The notes: generated from the letters alone by a model not told the origin. A stretch of DNA of 9,818 nt from Pseudomonadota bacterium (GCA_023433985.1 JAEYTN010000453.1:1-9818), one strand, 5' to 3'. Numbered from the stretch's first letter, positions 1 through 6,542 are shown. A program made the numbers and translations.

Positions 1-2288
1 CGCTCTACCTCTCGCCGCTCAAGGCTCTCGCGGTGGACGTGCAGCGCAACCTGATGACCCCGGTCGACGAGATGGGCCTCCCGATCAAGGTCGAGGCCCG
101 TACCGGCGACACCCCAGCCCACCGCCGCCAGCGCCAGCGCCACGATCCGCCACAGATACTGCTTACCACGCCCGAGCAACTGGCCCTGCTGCTGAGCCAC
201 GGCGATGCCGGCCGGATGTTCGGTAGCCTCAGGCGCATCGTCATCGACGAGTTGCACGCCATGGTCACCAACAAGCGTGGCGAGCTCCTTTCCCTCGGCC
301 TCGCGCGCCTTGCTACCCTGGCGCCCGAGCTCCGCATCACCGCGCTCAGCGCCACCGTCGCCCACCCCGAACTGCTGCGCGACTGGATCGCCACCCCGGT
401 CCCCGAAGCCGAGGCGCGGCTGCTGCTGGGCAAGGGTGGCGCCAGGCCAGACATCGCCATCCTCGAAACCGAGGAATACGTCCCCTGGGCGGGCCATTCT
501 GCCGCCTACGCCATTCCCGACCTCTACCGCATCATCAAGGACCACAGGACCACGCTGCTCTTCGTCAACACCCGCTCGCAGGCGGAGCTGCTGTTCCAGC
601 TCCTCTGGCAGGCCAACGACGAAGACCTCCCCATCGCCATGCATCACGGCTCACTCGCGGTCGAGCAGCGGCGCAAGGTCGAGGCCGCCATGTCCGAAGG
701 CCGCCTCCGTGCCGTGGTCTGCACCTCCACCCTCGACCTCGGCATCGACTGGGGCGATGTCGACCTCGTCGTGCAGATCGGTGCGCCCAAGGGCGCTTCC
801 CGCATGCTGCAGCGCATCGGCCGCGCCAACCACCGGCTCGACGAGCCGTCCAAGGCCCTGTTCGTCCCTTCCAACCGCTTCGAAGTGCTCGAATGCGAGG
901 CGGCGGTGGAGGCGGTGCAGCACAACTGGCAGGACAGCGAAGACCCCGTCTCCGGCGGGCTCGACGTCCTCGCCCAGCACGTCCTCGGCTCGGCCTGCGC
1001 CGATGCCTTCGATCCGGTCGCGCTTTACGACGAAATCCGCCGCGCCTGGCCCTACCGCAACCTCGAATGGGAGCAGTTCGAGCGCGTTGTCGATTTCGTC
1101 GCGACCGGCGGCTATGCGCTGCGCGCCTACGAGCGCTATGCCAAGCTGAAGCGCATGCCTGACGGGAAGTTTCGCATCGCCCATCCCGGCATCGCCCAGC
1201 AATACCGGCTCAACGTCGGCACCATCGTCGAGGAGGCGATGGTGAAGGTCCGCCTGATCCGGTCCAGGGGCTTCAAGACCGGCGCTTCCACCGGTCCCAT
1301 CAGCCGCGGCGGCCGCGTCCTGGGCGAAATGGAAGAGTACTTCTTCACCACCCTTACCCGGGGCGACACCTTTCTCTTCGGTTCCGAGATCGTCGCCTAC
1401 GAGGGCATGTACGAGAACGAGGCCTATGTGTCGCGCGCCCAGGGCGGCGGCGATCCGAAGATCCCCTCCTACATGGGCGGCAAGTTCCCGCTTTCCACCT
1501 TCCTCGCCGAGGGCGTGCGCAAGCTCCTCGCGCATCCCGAAGACTGGCACCTGCTGCCCGACCAGGTGGCCGACTGGCTCCGCCTGCAGCAGGAGTCCTC
1601 GCTTCTGCCGCCGCCCGACAGCCTGCTCGTTGAAACCTTCCCGCGCGGCGCGCAGAACTTCCTCGTCTGCTACCCCTTCGAGGGTCGCCTCGCGCACCAG
1701 ACGCTCGGCATGCTGCTCACCCGTCGGCTGGAACGTGCCCGCGCCCGCCCGCTCGGCTTCGTCGCGTCGGATTACTCGCTTGCCATCTGGGGCCTCGGCG
1801 ATTTCTCCGGTTTGATCCGCACAGGTAGGCTGTCGCTCGACGACCTCTTCGACGAGGACATGCTGGGCGACGACCTCGAAGCCTGGCTCGACGAGAGCGC
1901 CCTCATGCGCCGCACCTTCCGCAACTGCGCCATCATTGCCGGCCTGATCGAGCGCCGCCACGTCGGCCAGAAGGAAAAGACCGGCCGCCAGATCACCGTT
2001 TCGTCGGACATCATCTACGACGTGCTCTACCAGCACGAGCCCGACCATGTCCTGATCCAGGCCACCCGCCGCGACGCCGCTCGCGGCTTGCTCGATATCG
2101 AGCGGCTCGGCCACATGCTCGCCAGGATCAGGCAGCACATCGTGCACAAGCCACTCGACCGAATCTCACCTTTGGCGGTACCGATTCTGCTCGATATCGG
2201 CAAAGAGCGAGTCCCCGGCGAAGCGCGCGAAAGCGCCATGATCGAAGCCGCCGACGAGCTGATCAAAGAGGCCATGGGGCAGGTTTGA
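1..2288 (+). CDS. Ligase-associated DEXH-box DNA helicase (Lhr-Core type), 5' truncated
   Basis: ATP-dependent superfamily 2 helicase of the ligase-associated repair cluster; relatives are 3'-5' translocating DNA helicases encoded with an ATP-dependent ligase, an exonuclease and PdeM. The reading frame is already open at the left edge (first whole codon at base 3, 761 residues present), so the true start and the nucleotide-binding Walker A motif lie outside. Visible motifs, numbered from the first codon: SPLKALAVD (motif Ia, residues 4-12), TTPEQ (55-59), the DELH Walker B box (82-85), SAT (116-118), TSTLDLGID (motif V, 241-249) and QRIGRANHR (motif VI, 270-278), followed by about 480 residues matching the winged-helix and C-terminal Lhr region. 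The family is usually a little over 800 residues, so only a short N-terminal piece is missing. The stop overlaps the next gene's start, which supports one operon. Family call is secure; the exact substrate is inferred. Confidence 0.93.
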   Translation, partial: LYLSPLKALAVDVQRNLMTPVDEMGLPIKVEARTGDTPAHRRQRQRHDPPQILLTTPEQLALLLSHGDAGRMFGSLRRIVIDELHAMVTNKRGELLSLGLARLATLAPELRITALSATVAHPELLRDWIATPVPEAEARLLLGKGGARPDIAILETEEYVPWAGHSAAYAIPDLYRIIKDHRTTLLFVNTRSQAELLFQLLWQANDEDLPIAMHHGSLAVEQRRKVEAAMSEGRLRAVVCTSTLDLGIDWGDVDLVVQIGAPKGASRMLQRIGRANHRLDEPSKALFVPSNRFEVLECEAAVEAVQHNWQDSEDPVSGGLDVLAQHVLGSACADAFDPVALYDEIRRAWPYRNLEWEQFERVVDFVATGGYALRAYERYAKLKRMPDGKFRIAHPGIAQQYRLNVGTIVEEAMVKVRLIRSRGFKTGASTGPISRGGRVLGEMEEYFFTTLTRGDTFLFGSEIVAYEGMYENEAYVSRAQGGGDPKIPSYMGGKFPLSTFLAEGVRKLLAHPEDWHLLPDQVADWLRLQQESSLLPPPDSLLVETFPRGAQNFLVCYPFEGRLAHQTLGMLLTRRLERARARPLGFVASDYSLAIWGLGDFSGLIRTGRLSLDDLFDEDMLGDDLEAWLDESALMRRTFRNCAIIAGLIERRHVGQKEKTGRQITVSSDIIYDVLYQHEPDHVLIQATRRDAARGLLDIERLGHMLARIRQHIVHKPLDRISPLAVPILLDIGKERVPGEARESAMIEAADELIKEAMGQV

Positions 2289-3010
2289 CGTTTACTTCCG
2301 CGGCACTTGCCGCACCTACCGACGAGACTCCGGTGCTGCTGCGCTTTGCCGGACACGAGTTCGAAGCCCTGCCTTCGGGCGCCCTGTTCTGGCGCGCCGA
2401 GAACGCCCTGCTCGTCGCCGACCTGCACCTCGAAAAGCTCTCTTCCTTCGCCCGCCGCGGCAGCCTGCTGCCACCCTATGACACCGGCATGACCCTGAAG
2501 CGTCTCGAGCGCGATCTCGAAGCGACCGGCGCTGCCGAAGTCATCGCGCTCGGCGACAGCTTCCACCGCGACGAGGGCACCACGACGCTCCTCCCCGCCG
2601 ACCGACTCCGCCTCGCCGCCCTGATGGGCCGCGCCCACTGGACCTGGATCTCCGGCAATCACGATCCGGCACCCCACAGCCTCGGTGGCATCTGCGCTAC
2701 GGTCGTCGAGCGCGCCGGCCTCACCCTTGTGCACGAGCCGATGCGCAACCGGCAGGGCCTCATCGCCGGTCACCTGCACCCGTCCGCGCATATCGCCATG
2801 AACGGCCGCTCGGTCCGCCGGCCGTGCTTCGTGCACGACAATCGCACCTTCGTCATGCCGGCCTACGGCGCCTCTGCCGGCACCATCAACATCCTCAACC
2901 CCGCCTTCGTCGGCCTGCTCCACTGGCCGTCGCTGGAGGTGGCGATGATCGGCAAGGGCCGCGTCTATCCGGTGAGTCCGAAGCGGCTGATCACGGGCGC
3001 GCCTTGGTGA
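2285..3010 (+). CDS. pdeM: Ligase-associated DNA damage response endonuclease PdeM (metallophosphoesterase)
   Basis: Calcineurin-like metallophosphoesterase of the PdeM family, known as a manganese-dependent DNA nuclease encoded beside Lhr-type helicase and ligase. Metal-binding motifs are complete: D46-L-H48 (in LLVADLHLEK), GD at 90-91, GNHD at 124-127, H150, and GHLHP at 162-166. The C-terminal part (MPAYGASAG and the following NILNPAF) also fits the family. I chose the TTG at 2285 because it gives a four-base TTGA overlap with the helicase stop, with the purine-rich GGGGCAGG stretch just before it; this spacing is short, so reinitiation by terminating ribosomes is more likely than independent initiation. 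A GTG at 2333 would remove 16 residues and keep all motifs, so the N-terminus is uncertain. Length is 241 residues, close to relatives. No membrane segment or signal peptide; presumed cytoplasmic. Confidence 0.92.
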   Translation: MTFTSAALAAPTDETPVLLRFAGHEFEALPSGALFWRAENALLVADLHLEKLSSFARRGSLLPPYDTGMTLKRLERDLEATGAAEVIALGDSFHRDEGTTTLLPADRLRLAALMGRAHWTWISGNHDPAPHSLGGICATVVERAGLTLVHEPMRNRQGLIAGHLHPSAHIAMNGRSVRRPCFVHDNRTFVMPAYGASAGTINILNPAFVGLLHWPSLEVAMIGKGRVYPVSPKRLITGAPW

Positions 3011-3025
3011 CCGCGCGAAATAAAT

Positions 3026-3045
3026 CGATCACGCGCCCTTGATCG
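3026..3045 (+). terminator. Weak hairpin after pdeM, possible terminator
   Basis: CGATCA (3026-3031) and TGATCG (3040-3045) form a perfect 6-bp inverted repeat around an 8-base loop, 15 bases after the pdeM stop. There is no T-run behind it, so it is a poor match to an intrinsic terminator. It could also be an operator for the following gene or mean nothing. Confidence 0.2.
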
Positions 3046-3087
3046 GCACGTAACACACCACCCATGTCCCGGCTCTGAAACAAGCTT

Positions 3088-3092
3088 GGAAG
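3088..3092 (+). promoter_or_regulatory. Ribosome binding site that decides the start of the GIN-domain gene
   Basis: GGAAG lies seven bases before the ATG at 3100 but only one base before the ATG at 3094. Standard spacing therefore favours the second ATG, which removes Met-Thr and leaves a compact signal peptide beginning Met-Pro-Arg. Confidence 0.5.
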
Positions 3093-3099
3093 CATGACA

Positions 3100-3801
3100 A
3101 TGCCTCGCACCATCCTCGCTGTGGCCGCTGCCGCGGCGCTGCTGACGACGCCTGCCCTCGCCGAAACGCGCACGGTCGACCTTCCCGCCTTCACCGCGGT
3201 CGACATCTCCTCCGGCATCGACGCCAAGGTGACGGTCGGCCCGCAGTCGGTCACCGCCGAGGCACGAAACGCTGCCGATCTCGACGAGCTGAAGCTCACC
3301 GTCGAGAACGGCGTGCTCAAGGCCTACACCGACTGGAGCCTGTTCGACATCTTCGCCCTCAGCATCGACCGCGAGATCCGCGTCACCATCACGGCCCCGG
3401 CACTCACCGGCGTCTCAGCCAGCGCCGGCGCCGATGTCGATGCCGAGGGGATCAGTGGCGACAGCCTGCAGTTCAGTTCCAGCGCCGGCGCCGACCTGAC
3501 CCTTACCGGCGTCACCGGCAAGGCCGTCAGTCTCGATGCCTCCGCCGGCGCCGATATCAAGGCCGACGGCACCTGCGAAACCGGCACGATCGAGGCCTCG
3601 GCCGGCGCCGATGTGGCTGCCGCCGAACTGCGCTGCGCCGACCTGACGGTCGATGGCTCGGCCGGCGCGGATATCCACGCCTTCGCCTCCAGCTCGATCA
3701 AGGCTGACGCCAGTGCCGGGGCCAGCATCACTATCGCCGGCAAGCCTGCCACCGTGACCCAGAACGCCAGCGCCGGCGGTGAAATCGAGATCGCCGAGTG
3801 A
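3100..3801 (+). CDS. Secreted head-GIN (DUF2807) domain protein with SAGAD repeats
   Basis: Exported protein of unknown function, 233 residues. Residues 1-21 form a signal peptide (Arg-3, hydrophobic core AVAAAAALL, cleavage after PALA). The rest matches the DUF2807 or 'head GIN' family, predicted to fold as a right-handed beta-helix: DISSGIDAKVTVG near the start, then a SAGAD-type motif at residues 108, 128, 148, 167, 187, 205 and 224 (five SAGAD, then SAGAS and SAGGE). Two cysteines, C159 and C179, sit exactly one repeat apart and could stack on neighbouring coils. There is no lipobox cysteine, so it should be soluble in the periplasm or secreted, not a lipoprotein. It stands alone: 89 bases after pdeM and converging on the next gene with a 6-base gap. 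DUF2807 proteins are often annotated as putative adhesins, but that role is not shown here. Start chosen over ATG 3094 by ribosome-site spacing. Confidence 0.85.
   Translation: MPRTILAVAAAAALLTTPALAETRTVDLPAFTAVDISSGIDAKVTVGPQSVTAEARNAADLDELKLTVENGVLKAYTDWSLFDIFALSIDREIRVTITAPALTGVSASAGADVDAEGISGDSLQFSSSAGADLTLTGVTGKAVSLDASAGADIKADGTCETGTIEASAGADVAAAELRCADLTVDGSAGADIHAFASSSIKADASAGASITIAGKPATVTQNASAGGEIEIAE
3421..3783 (+). repeat. In-gene SAGAD-coding repeat, about 60-base period
   Basis: Seven copies of a short motif encoding Ser-Ala-Gly-Ala-Asp or variants begin at 3421, 3481, 3541, 3598, 3658, 3712 and 3769 (spacings 60, 60, 57, 60, 54 and 57 bases). The GCCGGCGCCGA core is nearly identical in the first four copies at the DNA level, while the sequence between copies has diverged. 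The period equals one predicted beta-helix turn of 18-20 residues. Confidence 0.85.
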
Positions 3802-3807
3802 TCCGCC

Positions 3808-4566
3808 TCAGCGCCTGAACACCACGCCGCCGAGCCAGCCGGTGAACAACGCCAGCACCACGCAGACGAGGCCGTAGAGCAGCGGCTGCTGCCGGGCCGC
3901 GAGGCCCAGAAAGCGCTCGAAGCCGATCTTCCGCACCGAGAAGCCGTTTGTTTTCTCGGCGATGATCTCGCCGTTCTTGAACAGGTAGGTGTGGGCGATG
4001 TAGGGGCCCGGCGGCGCATCGCTCGGCAGCGACACCTGCGCGAAGTAGAACGTGTCTGTGCGGAAGGTCACGCCCTGCTCGTTGAGCTTGAACTGACCCT
4101 TGCCCTGCATCAGCCGCACCAGCTGGAGCCGGAACACCTCCGAGGCAGGGTAGGGCACCTTGGTCTTGCCGATCGCGCGGCTATCGAGCGGTATCGCCCG
4201 TTCTGCCAGCGTGATCGGATTGGTGATCGTCTCGAGTCTCGCGTCGCTCAGCACCTGGTAGAACGACGGAAACTCCTCGAACTCGGCCTGCTCGGTGTTG
4301 ATCCAGATGCCGAGCTGGTTGGTCTTCTTGCGCGCCACCCGCCGCTGCAGCGGCCCCGTCACCGTGATGACCACGTGGTACGGTCCCTCGACGAACCGCT
4401 GCTCCGCGCCGGGGTCGGGCCCCACCGTGCCGAACAGCGTCAGCGTCTCGCCGGCAAAGCTCGAGGTGATCGCCACCTCGTCGCTCGATACCTGCGTGAT
4501 CAGTTGCTCCCCGGCGGCGGGCAGTGCACAGAGCGCGAACGGGGCAGCCAGCAGCAGCGATCTCAT
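3808..4566 (-). CDS. TIGR02186 / Alph_Pro_TM family membrane-anchored protein
   Basis: Conserved alphaproteobacterial protein of unknown function, 252 residues. It has an N-terminal signal peptide (MRSLLLAAPFALC..., likely cleavage after ALPAAG), a beta-rich extracytoplasmic domain of roughly 200 residues (for example LTLFGTVG, YHVVITVTGP, TDTFYFAQVSLP), and one C-terminal membrane helix at about 229-249 ending in Arg-Arg, which predicts the domain in the periplasm and the tail in the cytoplasm. The ATG at 4566 overlaps the stop of the upstream permease gene (ATGA), so the two are probably translationally coupled. This pairing with a TauE/SafE permease supports a shared role at the membrane, perhaps as an accessory subunit; no reaction can be assigned. 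The reading frame stays open upstream to 5523, but that part lies over the permease in another frame and is not coding. Confidence 0.88.
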   Translation of the reverse strand: MRSLLLAAPFALCALPAAGEQLITQVSSDEVAITSSFAGETLTLFGTVGPDPGAEQRFVEGPYHVVITVTGPLQRRVARKKTNQLGIWINTEQAEFEEFPSFYQVLSDARLETITNPITLAERAIPLDSRAIGKTKVPYPASEVFRLQLVRLMQGKGQFKLNEQGVTFRTDTFYFAQVSLPSDAPPGPYIAHTYLFKNGEIIAEKTNGFSVRKIGFERFLGLAARQQPLLYGLVCVVLALFTGWLGGVVFRR

Positions 4567-5495
4567 ATCGCCCCTCCTGCGCCCATCACGGCCATAGAGA
4601 ACGTATCCGAGGGCGGGATCACTAGGCTGAAGCCGAAGCGGATCGCAACTGCCAGCACCAGCAGCGCCAGCAGTGCGCGCAGCTGCTCGCCACGCAGGTA
4701 CTTTCCCGCCGACGCGCCGAATTGCGCTCCCACGGTGCCGCCTACCATCAGGCAGAAGGCGAGCAGGATGTCGACGCTCTGGCTGGTGACGGCGTGAAGG
4801 ATGGTCGTCGCGGCCATCATCGCCACCACCTGCAGCAGCGATGTGCCGATCACCATGTTGCCCGGCACGCGCAGCAGGTAGACCAGCGCCGGCACCAGGA
4901 TGAAGCCGCCGCCGATGCCGAGCAGCGCGCCGACGACGCCGATGCAGAACCCGAGCGCCAGCACCGGGATCACCGAGATGTACAGCCGCGAGCGCTTGAA
5001 CCGCACGCGCCAGGGCAGGCCGTGGAACCAGTTGTGTTGGTTGGGCAGCTTCTCGCGCACCACCATGCCGGCCCGCCGCTTCATGATCGCGCGCACCGCC
5101 TCGATCATCATCAGCGCACCGACGGAGCCCAGCAGCAGCAGGAAGCCGAGCGAGATGAACAGATCGAGCTGTCCCAGCGCGCGCAGCACCCCGAAGATCC
5201 ACACGCCGAGGAACGAGCCGAGAATACTGGCGAGCACCAGGTAGATCGAGAGGTGCAGGTCGATCTGCCCGCGCCGGTAATAGCTGAGCGCACCCGAGGT
5301 CGAAGCCGCCACCACCTGCCCCGTCACCGAAGCGACCGCCACCGAGGATGGCACGCCCGAAAAGATCAGCAGCGGGGTCAGGAGGAAACCGCCGCCCACG
5401 CCGAACAGTCCCGACAGGAACCCGACCGCGCCCCCGATCCCCACCAGGAAGAACAGGTTCATCGAAAGCTCGGCGATGGGCAGATAAACCTGCAC
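4563..5495 (-). CDS. Sulfite exporter TauE/SafE family (TSUP) permease
   Basis: Inner-membrane permease of 310 residues with about eight hydrophobic helices in two related halves. Each half opens with the family's glycine motif: GVGGGFLLTP (32-41) and GIGGGFILVP (193-202). A basic cytoplasmic loop (about 138-171, rich in Lys and Arg) separates the halves. TSUP proteins move organosulfur anions, sulfite or related small anions; the substrate here cannot be read from sequence. The start is GTG at 5495: the resulting N-terminus, MQVYLPIAELS, resembles the start I recall for alphaproteobacterial relatives, while the ATG at 5462 would lose it. It is followed with a four-base overlap by the TIGR02186 gene, forming a two-gene operon. 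A 137-base gap separates it from the response regulator upstream on the same strand, so read-through from that gene is possible. Confidence 0.92.
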   Translation of the reverse strand: MQVYLPIAELSMNLFFLVGIGGAVGFLSGLFGVGGGFLLTPLLIFSGVPSSVAVASVTGQVVAASTSGALSYYRRGQIDLHLSIYLVLASILGSFLGVWIFGVLRALGQLDLFISLGFLLLLGSVGALMMIEAVRAIMKRRAGMVVREKLPNQHNWFHGLPWRVRFKRSRLYISVIPVLALGFCIGVVGALLGIGGGFILVPALVYLLRVPGNMVIGTSLLQVVAMMAATTILHAVTSQSVDILLAFCLMVGGTVGAQFGASAGKYLRGEQLRALLALLVLAVAIRFGFSLVIPPSDTFSMAVMGAGGAI

Positions 5496-5632
5496 AGGCG
5501 GCGTCCGTTTCGCGCTGGGGCATTCTCGGGCCTAGCGCTGGGCGGCGACGAAAATGCGACAGTTTTCTCGAATTGCCTCAAGCCTTAGCAGCAAAATGCA
5601 AAGGCGAGGTTGATGCGCGCCGGCGGCCGGAC
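5496..5632 (-). other. Intergenic region upstream of the permease operon
   Basis: These 137 bases lie between the response-regulator stop and the permease start. They are locally AT-richer at 5550-5605. They contain GCAAAATGCA at 5591-5600 (also found upstream of the response regulator) and a further AAAATGC at 5551-5557. On the minus strand a TTGAGG (5581-5576) could be a -35 element, but no good -10 hexamer follows at the right distance, so I do not call a promoter. CCGGCGGCCGG at 5620-5630 is a short dyad without a T-run. Confidence 0.4.
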
Positions 5633-6298
5633 TCAGTGGTCGTGCGGCGCGAGCAACTCGGCGAACTGCCCTTCCTCGATCCGGCTCGCCGCAATCACCG
5701 CCTGCGTCCGGCTGTCGACATCGAGCTTCTGCAGGATGGCCGAGACATGCGCCTTTACTGTCGCCTCCGAGATCGAGAGCTCGTAGGCGATCTGCTTGTT
5801 CATCAACCCGTCGGAAAGCATCATCAGCACGCGGATCTGCTGCGGCGTAAGGGTCGCGAGCCGCTGCATCAGCGCCGACTGCGCATCTTCGGCCGGCAGC
5901 TCCATGCCGTCCGGCACATAGACCTCGCCCGAGAGCACCATCTCGATCGCCCGCCGGATATCGGTCGGTCCCACGGATTTGTGCAGGTAGCCCGCCGCGC
6001 CCAACTCGAAAGCGCGCCGCACCACTGTGCCTTCTTCGACCGCCGAAATGATCATCACCGGAATTTCTGGATACTGCGCCCTCAGCAGCAGCAGCCCCGA
6101 AAAGCCCCGCGCACCGGGCATGTTGAGGTCAAGCAGCACCAGGTCGCATTCCCGGTCCGCCTCGAGCGCCTCCATCAGCGCGGCGATGTCCCCCGCCTCC
6201 TCGACCGCTATCGACGGGTCGCCGCCCGACAGCGTCTGCTTGAGCGCCGCGCGAAACAGCGGGTGGTCGTCCACGATGATGATGCGCCGTCTGGTCAT
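5633..6298 (-). CDS. NarL/FixJ-type (LuxR-family) response regulator, orphan
   Basis: Two-component transcription regulator, 221 residues. The receiver domain (about 5-120) has all key residues: acidic pair D10/D11 in IIVDDHPLF, phospho-acceptor D57 in LLDLNMPG, S85 in IISA, and K107 in YLHKS. A C-terminal LuxR-type helix-turn-helix follows (about 150-205: LTPQQIRVL, then NKQIAYELSISEATVKAHV and LDVDSRTQA). Phosphorylation should promote dimerisation and DNA binding. No histidine kinase gene is visible in the window, so the partner and target are unknown; the permease operon directly downstream is one candidate target. I start at ATG 6298, directly before TRRRIIIVDD; a TTG at 6337 would add 13 residues outside the receiver fold. 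An AAAGGAG stretch lies upstream, somewhat further from the ATG than usual. Confidence 0.92.
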   Translation of the reverse strand: MTRRRIIIVDDHPLFRAALKQTLSGGDPSIAVEEAGDIAALMEALEADRECDLVLLDLNMPGARGFSGLLLLRAQYPEIPVMIISAVEEGTVVRRAFELGAAGYLHKSVGPTDIRRAIEMVLSGEVYVPDGMELPAEDAQSALMQRLATLTPQQIRVLMMLSDGLMNKQIAYELSISEATVKAHVSAILQKLDVDSRTQAVIAASRIEEGQFAELLAPHDH

Positions 6299-6385
6299 GG
6301 GCTCGGGCCCGTCTCCTTTTGCCGGCCTTGGTAACAAGCCGGTCCCCGCTTTTATATCCCACTAAAGGCGGGCGGCGGAGGCGCG

Positions 6386-6415
6386 ATCATAACGCCACCA
6401 ACCGGTTTTTTGCAA
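6386..6415 (-). promoter_or_regulatory. Predicted sigma70-like promoter of the response regulator gene
   Basis: Read on the minus strand, TTGCAA (6415-6410) and TATGAT (6391-6386) are separated by 18 bases; they match the consensus hexamers at 4 of 6 and 5 of 6 positions. Transcription would begin near 6379 and leave a leader of about 80 bases before the ATG at 6298. Predicted from sequence only. A second TATAAA-like element lies nearer the gene (in TTTATATCC, 6351-6359) but lacks a recognisable -35 hexamer. Confidence 0.45.
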
Positions 6416-6421
6416 AATGCA
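6411..6421. promoter_or_regulatory. TGCA-AAA-TGCA dyad overlapping the -35 element
   Basis: A perfect inverted repeat, TGCA-AAA-TGCA, overlaps the predicted -35 hexamer of the response-regulator promoter. A protein bound here could block or modulate that promoter and could also touch the divergent PodJ-like gene. Ten of its bases, GCAAAATGCA, recur at 5591-5600 upstream of the permease operon. Function is inferred. Confidence 0.35.
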
Positions 6422-6428
6422 TCGAGGC

Positions 6429-6447
6429 TTAACCCGATCTTTACCAT
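6429..6447 (+). promoter_or_regulatory. CtrA-like box upstream of the PodJ-like gene
   Basis: TTAA (6429-6432), seven bases, then TTTA (6440-6443): one mismatch from the alphaproteobacterial CtrA consensus TTAA-N7-TTAA. The two halves also read as an 11-base direct repeat TTAACC/TTTACC, and the second half extends to TTTACCAT, close to the CtrA half site TTAACCAT. It lies 96 bases before the PodJ-like start. CtrA controls cell-cycle and polarity genes in this class, so the site fits its neighbour, but AT-rich hits of this kind can occur by chance. Confidence 0.4.
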
Positions 6448-6507
6448 GTTTTCCGAAGAGTGGCCGGACGACCATGCCCTGATTGGGTTTGCGGTCGGCC
6501 TTTTCTG

Positions 6508-6522
6508 CAGGGAGCGTCCCTG
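6508..6522 (+). promoter_or_regulatory. Dyad CAGGGA-GCG-TCCCTG in the leader of the PodJ-like gene
   Basis: A perfect 6-bp inverted repeat with a 3-base centre ends 20 bases before the start codon. It could be an operator or a small mRNA hairpin near the ribosome binding site; no T-run follows, so it is not a terminator. Confidence 0.3.
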
Positions 6523-6542
6523 AACCCAACTGGGAACCATCC

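Noticed and set aside
651..2147. A 498-codon open frame antisense to the helicase
   Set aside because: It is also in codon register with the sense gene and opposite a complete set of helicase motifs; a compositional shadow.
2027..2923. A 298-codon antisense frame across the helicase end and pdeM
   Set aside because: In register with pdeM codons and without recognisable motifs; pdeM on the plus strand keeps every metal-binding motif.
4567..5523. N-terminal extension of the TIGR02186 frame up to 5523
   Set aside because: This part is Arg/Gly/Ala-rich and overlies the permease gene in another frame. The signal peptide begins at the ATG at 4566, which overlaps the permease stop.
5620..5630. CCGGCGGCCGG dyad after the response regulator as a terminator
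   Set aside because: The stem is only four pairs with a usable loop and no T-run follows on the minus strand.
5348..6334. A 328-codon plus-strand frame over the permease start and response regulator
   Set aside because: It crosses two well-supported minus-strand genes and has no recognisable domain, only Arg/His-rich composition.
6299..6337. TTG start at 6337 for the response regulator
   Set aside because: It adds 13 residues before the receiver domain, and the receiver fold begins right after the ATG at 6298.
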